Position numbers and translations under genes: made by a program. From contig CADCLV010000010.1 in the NCBI GenBank assembly GCA_902802325.1, positions 1 through 64,000 of the forward strand: a stretch of DNA of 64,000 bases, read 5' to 3'. The notes under the pieces are model-generated. The model saw only the letters and a list, made by a program, of their open reading frames with translations, was not told where the DNA came from and did not search any database. Source of the stretch: Oscillospiraceae bacterium. GTDB taxonomy: Bacteria > Bacillota > Clostridia > Saccharofermentanales > Saccharofermentanaceae. Of the stretch, positions 58,631-64,000 are shown one piece after another; the stretch's first letter is position 1; every line of letters starts with the position of its first letter.

Positions 58631-58687
58631 ATTTCTGCCAATTGTGAAGAAAATGTGTGCAAATATGGCATGGATTTCACTTCTCTT

Positions 58688-58702
58688 ACGAAAGCGTTTA
58701 CA
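58688..58702 (+). promoter_or_regulatory. cre-like site (CcpA)
   Basis: ACGAAAGCGTTTACA matches the catabolite-responsive element pattern WTGAAARCGYTTWCA with one mismatch. It lies about 32 bases upstream of the -10 box of the small RNA candidate and in the gap after proB. Confidence 0.45.
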
Positions 58703-58733
58703 GAAATAGCGTATATTTCCAAATCCAGATAGG

Positions 58734-58739
58734 TATAAT
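58734..58739 (+). promoter_or_regulatory. -10 box of the small RNA candidate
   Basis: A perfect TATAAT (58734-58739). The -35 region is poor, so an activator may be needed. Confidence 0.5.
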
Positions 58740-58745
58740 AGAATC

Positions 58746-58889
58746 AGAAGCGGATGAGAGACCGGTTCTAGCGCAGCTGATGTGAGATCTGATTGTTGAG
58801 TTTGTTTGTTATAGATCTTAGCTGAGCACCAACTTACATTGCTGATCATAATAGTTCCGGGCTGTCATTTAAAAATGGCAGCTTTTTTT
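58746..58889 (+). ncRNA. Candidate small structured RNA, 6S-like layout
   Basis: No open reading frame fits this stretch. After a TATAAT box a transcript of about 145 bases would form: a closing stem ATGAGAGACCGG with CCGGGCTGTCAT (58754-58765/58857-58868, two mismatches); an open internal loop (8 and 12 bases); a 12-pair helix CAGC-GATGTGAG/CTTACATT-GCTG (58774-58786/58833-58844, one bulge, three G-U pairs); and a terminal loop. A terminator hairpin GCTGTCAT/ATGGCAGC with eight Ts ends it. Closing stem and terminator share bases. The layout resembles 6S RNA, but it is shorter than usual and the family is unproven. The next gene is on the other strand, so it is not a leader. Confidence 0.5.
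58861..58889 (+). terminator. Terminator of the small RNA candidate
   Basis: GCTGTCAT (58861-58868) pairs with ATGGCAGC (58875-58882, one G-U), then eight Ts. Confidence 0.85.
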
Positions 58890-58942
58890 TGCCCGGATTT
58901 TCTTCTTTTGAAAAAATGCGTGAATTTGTGAACAGAATAAAG

Positions 58943-58985
58943 AAATGAGCCGCAGGGGGGATCTTCCCGTGCGGCTCATTTTTTC
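58943..58985. terminator. Strong hairpin downstream of the asparaginase gene
   Basis: AAATGAGCCGCA (58943-58954) pairs with TGCGGCTCATTT (58970-58981), followed by TTTT on the plus strand. A second hairpin (TTTCCGAAA/TTTCGGAAA, 59002-59030) lies next to the asparaginase stop and probably ends that gene. Confidence 0.7.
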
Positions 58986-59039
58986 GTTCATACTTTTTTC
59001 ATTTCCGAAAAGAAACTTCTCTTTCGGAAAAACCGGGGA

Positions 59040-60035
59040 TCACTTCTTGATCAGTTTTCCCAGCCAGGTGGAAAGCATCAGATATGCCCAGGCAGCTTCA
59101 AACGGAATATCGTAAAGCGGCTTGATCTTCGCTGCCAGGATCGCTTTCGTGGAAGCAGACGGTACCAGCGTACTGTCGATCGGCGCGACAAAGATCTGCT
59201 TCTCATAACGGGCACAAGCATTTTTCAGATACAAAATGGAGAAGGGATTCTCCTCGGAAAGTGTATTGACGGTGCCGTCGTGATGAAGGCGCTGCAGTAC
59301 ATATTTATAATCAGACCGGGCGATGCTGTAGTTGGCGTAATTGACGCATACCGGAGCATCGATCGTCAGGATCGTATCTTCCTTCGGAAGAGTCATAAGC
59401 TTACTTAATGCACGAAGATTCTTCATGGCATTGGGGCACTCTGCCGGAGCTTCCACATCTTCTGCCGGAGTAAACTTCTTTCCGGAGATCTTACCTGCCA
59501 CGCGGTTCTTGTAGCTGGCATAGTCGTCAGTTTTTCTATTCGGACTCATGAGATATGCGGCATAGTGGACGTAGATCTTTCCGTCAGCGGCTTTGCCGAC
59601 TACATAGACACCTTTTTCCACTTCCATGGCCAGAGTATGGGCAGCCTTAAGATTCACTACCGCATCGGTATCCGGCTCTGTCGGGGCGATCTTGCTTCCG
59701 AAGAATACGATCGGGATCTCATAACCCGACAAAAGAAGATCTGCCAGCTGGGCGGTATAGGCCATGGTGTTGGTGCCGTGGGCGATGAGTACACAGCCGT
59801 AATCGCCGGAATCCAGTGCTTTTTTAATGGAATCGAAAAGAACTTTATACATCGGCGGAGTGAAGTTTTCGGAACAGACATCGACCGGCTCGATAATGGT
59901 GAAATCTTTCCCGAATTTTCCGGCGGCATCCAGTACCGCATAAGGAGCGGTACCCAGTTCCAGCGCTTTCTTCGAAAGACGGGTGGAAATGCTTCCGCCT
60001 GTAAATACCATCAGGACCTTCTTACTATCTGCCAT
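59040..60035 (-). CDS. Asparaginase family protein with altered active site
   Basis: A 331-residue protein of the L-asparaginase/glutamyl-tRNA(Gln) amidotransferase D fold. The N-terminal motif is VFTGGSIST (family TGGTIA), and the second is IAHGTNTMAYTAQLADLL (family HGTDTM). The catalytic Asp of the second motif is thus Asn and the first Thr is Ser. A lysine matching the E. coli catalytic Lys162 is also not obvious. Activity may therefore be changed or lost. GGAGG lies 9 bases before the ATG; a TATAAT box (60127-60122, minus) lies upstream. Confidence 0.82.
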   Translation of the reverse strand: MADSKKVLMVFTGGSISTRLSKKALELGTAPYAVLDAAGKFGKDFTIIEPVDVCSENFTPPMYKVLFDSIKKALDSGDYGCVLIAHGTNTMAYTAQLADLLLSGYEIPIVFFGSKIAPTEPDTDAVVNLKAAHTLAMEVEKGVYVVGKAADGKIYVHYAAYLMSPNRKTDDYASYKNRVAGKISGKKFTPAEDVEAPAECPNAMKNLRALSKLMTLPKEDTILTIDAPVCVNYANYSIARSDYKYVLQRLHHDGTVNTLSEENPFSILYLKNACARYEKQIFVAPIDSTLVPSASTKAILAAKIKPLYDIPFEAAWAYLMLSTWLGKLIKK

Positions 60036-60150
60036 GTGTCAACCCTCCTCAAATAGGACAAAATGAGAAGAGTTCGAAAGGAGCTTTCCCCCGACCGATA
60101 CGTCTTCTCCCCGATACGATCATTATATCGCTAAAAATCTATAATTTCTC

Positions 60151-60159
60151 TGATATAAT
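60151..60159 (+). promoter_or_regulatory. Extended -10 promoter of exoA
   Basis: TG-A-TATAAT (60151-60159), poor -35, 39 bases before the ATG. Confidence 0.6.
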
Positions 60160-60198
60160 ACACAAGAAAGATAAAAGAAATAGTGAGGAAATGTTAAC

Positions 60199-60963
60199 AT
60201 GCGGTTAATTAGTTGGAATGTGAACGGAATCCGTGCCGTGGCGAAGAAGGGCTTTCTGGAGACAGTGGAAAATCTTCAGCCGGAGATCCTCTGTATTCAG
60301 GAGACGAAAGCATCGGTGGACCAGCTCGATGACAGTCTTATTCATATCCCCGGCTATCACAGTTACTTTTCCTCGGCAGAAAGAAAAGGCTACTCCGGTA
60401 CCGCGGTCTATACCAAAAGAGAACCGGTCAGTGTTTCTTACGGGCTGGGGACAGATGAATTCGATCACGAGGGACGGACTATTGAACTGGACTTTGGGGA
60501 TTTCATTCTCTATAACATCTATTTTCCCAACGGCGGGCAAGGCCCGGAGCGAGTGGATTTCAAGCTGCGATTCTACGACTGCTTTCTGGATAAGGTGAAA
60601 AAACAGATGGCGGAAGGGCGTATGGTACTGGTGTGCGGAGATGTGAATACCGCCCATAAAGAGATCGATCTGTCGAATCCGAAGGCCAATAGTAAGATCT
60701 CGGGTTTCCTGCCGGAAGAGCGGGTCTACATGGATCATTTTGCCGAAGCCGGGCTTGTGGATTCCTTCCGCATGCTGTATCCGGATGCAACAGAAAAGTA
60801 TACCTGGTGGTCATATAAGACCTTTGCCAGAGATCGGAATGTGGGCTGGCGTATCGACTATTTCTTTGTCGACCGGGCGCATAAAGATAAGATCACGGAA
60901 TCCGAGATGCTTTCCGACGTCATGGGCTCGGATCACTGTCCGATCTATATCGACCTTGCGTGA
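60199..60963 (+). CDS. exoA: Exodeoxyribonuclease III (AP endonuclease)
   Basis: Base-excision repair enzyme, 254 residues, XthA/ExoA type. Motifs: SWNVNGIRA, the metal-binding Glu in CIQETKA, GYSGTAVYTK, NIYFPNGG, CGDVNTAHKEIDL, WRIDYFFV and the catalytic GSDHCPIYIDL. All are intact. It cuts 5' of abasic sites and has 3' exonuclease activity. GTGAGGAAATG precedes the ATG. Single gene with its own promoter. Confidence 0.96.
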   Translation: MRLISWNVNGIRAVAKKGFLETVENLQPEILCIQETKASVDQLDDSLIHIPGYHSYFSSAERKGYSGTAVYTKREPVSVSYGLGTDEFDHEGRTIELDFGDFILYNIYFPNGGQGPERVDFKLRFYDCFLDKVKKQMAEGRMVLVCGDVNTAHKEIDLSNPKANSKISGFLPEERVYMDHFAEAGLVDSFRMLYPDATEKYTWWSYKTFARDRNVGWRIDYFFVDRAHKDKITESEMLSDVMGSDHCPIYIDLA

Positions 60964-60994
60964 CAAAATACATAGTGAATCGTCTATCTGTGTG

Positions 60995-61003
60995 TGTTAT
61001 AAT
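60995..61003 (+). promoter_or_regulatory. Extended -10 promoter of the parvulin gene
   Basis: TG-T-TATAAT (60995-61003), 90 bases before the ATG; poor -35. Confidence 0.6.
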
Positions 61004-61092
61004 GCCACTGTTATGTAGAATCCGTGCGCCGGGATCTGCCCTGTCTGACGATATGGGGCCTTCGGCGGCACACGACTGAGAGGAAAAAAGAA

Positions 61093-62265
61093 ATGAAAAA
61101 GACAAAGATCGTAGCCGTTCTGACGGCGCTGATGGTTATGACTTCCATCCTGGGAACAGCCTGCAGCAAGAAGGATGAATCTTCTTCGGCAAGCAGTACG
61201 CTTTCTTCCGACACAGGTGTCAGCCTTTCCATAGACCCGAATGTCACAGGCGGCAATACCAATGCTTCCGGTGCACCCGGAGATAGCAGCATGCCGGCTT
61301 ATGTGAAGATGACTTTCGAAGATAACTACGACCAGGCGGCGATCAAAGAAATGAGCAAGGTCGTGACGATCCACGGTATGCAGTTTACCGGACTGGAGTA
61401 CAATTACTATTTTGCCAATGAGTACACCCAGCTGATGTCCATGACCATGAATCCTTCCGGCGGATATAATATCCCGATGACTGATTCCGGATTCCTGGAT
61501 ATGGAAGGCCAGCTGACCGAGGATAAGAAGACCAAAGACTATCTGCGGGAACTGGTGGTTTCTGATCTTCAGGGCGAAGTTTTCCTTCTGGAATATGCCA
61601 AGGAGAATAATCTGAAACTGGATGATACAGTCATTGCCAAGATCGACGATACTCTTAAATCTGCCAACGAAAGTGCCCAGCAGTACGGTATCACATTCGA
61701 TGAGTATCTGCAGTCTTACTACGGACCGGAAGCGACCGAGCAGGGCATGCGCGAGATCCTTCAGCGATACGAGCTGGTGACTCTGGCCATGAAGACTTAC
61801 GTGGACAACTACAAGTTCGAAGAGGGCGAGGATACGCTTCCGAAGGTGTATCACGTACTCTTCCCGACAGTGGATCTTTCTGCTTATCCGTATCCGGAGC
61901 TCTCTGAAGAAGAACAGGAAGCGGCAAAGAAGAGGGCAGAAGAATTCAAGGCATCTGTCACGAGTCTGGACGATATGAAGACCAAAGGTGATGAGAAGAC
62001 TGCTTCCGGTGAGGCGGCGGAGGCTTCCGAGTATACGGTTTCCATCGGTGAGATGGTTCCGGAGTTCGAGGCATGGTGCTATGCCAAGCATGAGCCGGGT
62101 GATGTAGACATCGTGAAGACCCAATACGGCTACCATGTTATGTACTACATTGAAGCTGTTCCTGCAGATGACAGCCAGAAGCAGCGTATCGCTTACGGTA
62201 AGCTTCAGGCGGCACTGGATGAGTCCATCGAAAGCGGCGAATACGACGCGGTATTTGCCAACTAA
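61093..62265 (+). CDS. Parvulin-type peptidyl-prolyl isomerase lipoprotein (PrsA/SurA-like)
   Basis: A 390-residue extracytoplasmic foldase. Signal with lipobox LGTAC, a Ser/Gly-rich linker, then a chaperone-like helical domain (about 80-235) with a EYLQSYYGPEATEQGMREIL segment. The C-terminal parvulin domain (about 250-375) shows YHVLFPTV at its first strand and the typical end FEAWCYAKHEPGDVDIVKTQ YGYHVMYYIE. Such lipoproteins fold secreted proteins outside the membrane. It may be the main foldase, the one at 7936 having a degenerate isomerase region. Confidence 0.88.
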   Translation: MKKTKIVAVLTALMVMTSILGTACSKKDESSSASSTLSSDTGVSLSIDPNVTGGNTNASGAPGDSSMPAYVKMTFEDNYDQAAIKEMSKVVTIHGMQFTGLEYNYYFANEYTQLMSMTMNPSGGYNIPMTDSGFLDMEGQLTEDKKTKDYLRELVVSDLQGEVFLLEYAKENNLKLDDTVIAKIDDTLKSANESAQQYGITFDEYLQSYYGPEATEQGMREILQRYELVTLAMKTYVDNYKFEEGEDTLPKVYHVLFPTVDLSAYPYPELSEEEQEAAKKRAEEFKASVTSLDDMKTKGDEKTASGEAAEASEYTVSIGEMVPEFEAWCYAKHEPGDVDIVKTQYGYHVMYYIEAVPADDSQKQRIAYGKLQAALDESIESGEYDAVFAN

Positions 62266-62295
62266 AAAAGTTTTTTGCCGAAGTGAAAGCAGGTA

Positions 62296-62324
62296 TTGAC
62301 TTCCGGATAAGGCAGTCTTATAAT
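62296..62324 (+). promoter_or_regulatory. ribU promoter
   Basis: TTGACT (62296-62301), 17 bases, TATAAT (62319-62324), directly before the riboswitch. Confidence 0.85.
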
Positions 62325-62330
62325 CCTACC

Positions 62331-62457
62331 GTAACTTCGGGGCGGGGTGTGATTCCCCACCGGCGGTGATGCTTTCTAAAACAGAGAGATAAGCCCGCGA
62401 GCAGAATGCAGAACCGGTGTGAATCCGGTGCCGACGGTATAGTCCGGATGGAAGAAG
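62331..62457 (+). promoter_or_regulatory. FMN riboswitch (RFN element)
   Basis: The conserved RFN blocks are present in order: CTTCGGGGCGGGGTG, ATTCCCCACCGGCGGT, AAGCCCGCGAG, CCGGTGTGAATCCGGTGCCG, ACGGTATAGTCCGGATG and GAAGAAG. It binds FMN and precedes an intrinsic terminator, so ribU should be shut off when flavin is plentiful. Confidence 0.96.
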
Positions 62458-62516
62458 ATTCGATAGCTGACCTAAGACGGAATACCGTACTTGGCAGCAT
62501 AGGAAGATTTTTCATG

Positions 62517-62548
62517 AAGCGGTACCCCGAAAAGGGGACCGCTTTTTT
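62517..62548 (+). terminator. Riboswitch expression-platform terminator
   Basis: AAGCGGTACCCC (62517-62528) pairs with GGGGACCGCTT (62533-62543, one bulge), then TTTTT, 54 bases before ribU. Confidence 0.9.
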
Positions 62549-62601
62549 GCTGCTTTCGAAGATTTTGTGGCAAGCCGGCCAGAAAGTATGAGGTAAGAAA
62601 A

Positions 62602-63237
62602 ATGGCAGTACAAGAAGAAAAAGCAATGAAACAGACAAGAAAAGCAATGAACTATCGGGTCGCACTTTTGGGCATGATGACCGCATTGGCCGAAGTGCTG
62701 ATGATGCTGGAGATCCCGCTCCCTTTGATGCCGGGCTTCCTGAAATATGATTTTTCCGATATCCCGGCGCTTTTTGCCGGATTTGCCATCGCTCCCTGGG
62801 CCGGAATCGTGGTGGAGTTTCTGAAGAATCTGATCCATATGCCTTTTACCAACACCCAGTATATCGGTGAAGTGGCCAACTTCATCTCCGGAAGTGTTTT
62901 TGTATTCGTAGGTGCATTTGTATACTCCAAAAAGAGAGATAAGAACGGAGTGATCCTTTCTCTTGCACTGGGTACCATCGCTTTGGCGATCGCCACCTCT
63001 TTCGTCAACTACTTCTTCAGCCTGCCGCTTTATGAGTCGGTGATGGGATTCCCGACAGTTGCCGTGATCGGCATGTGCGACAAGGCCAATGTGCTTTGCA
63101 CCATCGACAGTAAGCTGGACGTGATATTGATGACCTTCGTTCCTTTCAATCTCTTTAAGGGCATTTCCATTTCCATCGCGACGTTCATGGCCTACATTCC
63201 GCTTCACCAGTTCCTCGCAAAAAAGGAAGAAAAGTAA
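62602..63237 (+). CDS. ribU: Riboflavin ECF transporter S component RibU
   Basis: A 211-residue membrane substrate-binding subunit of an energy-coupling-factor importer for riboflavin. Six helices; family marks are ALAEVLMMLEIPLPLMPGFLKYDFSDIPALF, the loop after the first helix, and AGIVVEFLKNLIH. The FMN riboswitch upstream confirms the ligand. The energising module (EcfA1A2T) is not in the window. GAGGTAAG precedes the ATG. An ATG inside at 62626 is less likely. Confidence 0.96.
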   Translation: MAVQEEKAMKQTRKAMNYRVALLGMMTALAEVLMMLEIPLPLMPGFLKYDFSDIPALFAGFAIAPWAGIVVEFLKNLIHMPFTNTQYIGEVANFISGSVFVFVGAFVYSKKRDKNGVILSLALGTIALAIATSFVNYFFSLPLYESVMGFPTVAVIGMCDKANVLCTIDSKLDVILMTFVPFNLFKGISISIATFMAYIPLHQFLAKKEEK

Positions 63238-63287
63238 TTGTCAAAAAGTGCAACGCATTTTTCATTTCTCTCGTCTTATTTACAGAG

Positions 63288-63317
63288 TTGCTTATGAGGC
63301 AGGCAAAACTGTAGAAT
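63288..63317 (+). promoter_or_regulatory. Promoter of the last gene
   Basis: TTGCTT (63288-63293), 18 bases, TAGAAT (63312-63317). A GCCGGAT/ATCCGGC hairpin (63331-63349) lies in the leader just before the ribosome site. Confidence 0.45.
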
Positions 63318-63368
63318 GAATTCGGGTCCTGCCGGATGACGGATCCGGCCAATAAGGAGAAATACGAA

Positions 63369-64000
63369 ATGAAAAAGAGTATACAGATCATGGCCTTATT
63401 TCTTTCCGCTTCGATGCTTTTTGGCGGATGCGGGAAAAAGGACGGGTCTTCGAAGAAAAAGTCTTCGAATAAGAACGAGACATCTGAAAAGAATGAATCC
63501 GGAAAGATTCAGGCGGATATGGAGAGACAGTATCCGGAGACACGTCTTCCGGCCACTCCTCTTGAGACGGAGATCAAGAATATTCCGGATGCAGCCTGTG
63601 AGATCTCGGAAGTAACGATCTCCGAGGTGGTCCAGGATGACTTCGAACATGTGGAGATCCATGAAGGTCCGTACTATGCCGGAAAAGATCTGAAAGTAAA
63701 ACTGAATCTCTCTTCCTCTACAGGAAAGAGTGAATTCACTGCTTATCTGTTCCCGTCCGGAGCAAACTATAAATACGATCTGGAAGAAGCACTGGTTTCC
63801 CCGGTAGACTTTATCGCTGTGGAGAATTCCAAATCTGCAGAATGTCAGGTCCATATTCCCTGCGATTTTTCCGGCGGCGCGGATCTGCTCATTACAAACG
63901 GGGATGAGGTATGTGTTTTCGCACCGATGTATGTGCACCCGGAAGAGAGGATCGGAGATGTTCAGGTGGACAAACCGGTCATCTATCTGTATCCGCAGGA
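63369..64000 (+). CDS. KPVIYLYP-type lipoprotein, truncated by the window end
   Basis: The first 210 residues of a lipoprotein; the rest lies outside. The signal ends in the lipobox MLFGGC, followed by a Lys/Ser-rich linker of about 25 residues. A mature region of no recognised fold leads to DKPVIYLYPQ at the very edge. KPVIYLYP is the hallmark of a widespread uncharacterised family of surface or secreted proteins. AAGGAG precedes the ATG. Function unknown. Confidence 0.72.
   Translation, partial: MKKSIQIMALFLSASMLFGGCGKKDGSSKKKSSNKNETSEKNESGKIQADMERQYPETRLPATPLETEIKNIPDAACEISEVTISEVVQDDFEHVEIHEGPYYAGKDLKVKLNLSSSTGKSEFTAYLFPSGANYKYDLEEALVSPVDFIAVENSKSAECQVHIPCDFSGGADLLITNGDEVCVFAPMYVHPEERIGDVQVDKPVIYLYPQ

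Noticed and set aside
58890-59039. A further gene between the small RNA and asparaginase.
   Set aside because: Only two hairpins and AT-rich sequence; no frame with a start site.

Overview
The window reads as chromosomal DNA of an anaerobic low-GC-lineage Gram-positive (Bacillota, class Clostridia) with a genome near 50% GC. This rests on the ctsR-mcsA-mcsB-clpC operon, many short lipoprotein signals, consensus TTGACA/TATAAT promoters, an FMN riboswitch in front of ribU, ATP-dependent PEP carboxykinase, and Firmicutes-type RpoB/RpoC. I cannot name genus or species. No tRNA, rRNA, CRISPR array, IS element or phage gene was seen.

Layout. 0-4 kb: the 3' tail of cysK, then maf and the de novo NAD operon nadA-nadB-nadC on the minus strand. 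4-9.5 kb: a repeat-bearing membrane protein, a hemolysin III/PAQR protein, a lipoprotein M1 aminopeptidase and a membrane-anchored foldase-like protein. 9.6-17.3 kb: rpoB-rpoC with a long hairpin-rich leader. 17.4-19.4 kb: an SH3b-NlpC/P60 wall hydrolase and a GlsB/YeaQ-type protein. 19.5-24.6 kb: the CtsR heat-shock operon. 24.6-33.8 kb: an ABC exporter, a putative DNA-repair protein (TIGR03915/DUF4130 type) under a LexA-like box, a MATE pump, a shikimate-kinase-like protein, an ArsR regulator, an MnmM-like tRNA methyltransferase, a GH43 glycosidase, a metallophosphoesterase and a YugP-like zinc protease. 33.9-38.8 kb: a 1351-residue thioester/CnaB surface protein facing a sortase. 38.9-42.5 kb: tyrS, a zinc-ribbon membrane protein and two tandem paralogous lipoproteins. 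42.5-47.2 kb: rpsL-rpsG-fusA-tuf.

47.2-50.5 kb is an AT-rich island with two membrane-anchored XRE regulators and a frameshifted solute-binding lipoprotein. 50.6-64 kb holds a second metallophosphoesterase, a YdcF-type protein, pckA, another GH43, an orphan PotD with a PH-domain protein, proB, a candidate small RNA, an asparaginase homologue with changed active-site residues, exonuclease III, a parvulin lipoprotein, the FMN riboswitch with ribU, and a truncated KPVIYLYP-type lipoprotein.

Most of the window is core housekeeping plus envelope functions. The items most worth a second look are the LexA-like box inside the promoter of the DNA-repair gene, the orphan structured RNA near 58.75-58.89 kb with a cre-like site upstream, the surface protein/sortase pair with a non-LPXTG sorting signal, the AT-rich island, and the hairpin-rich leaders of rpoB and rpsG.
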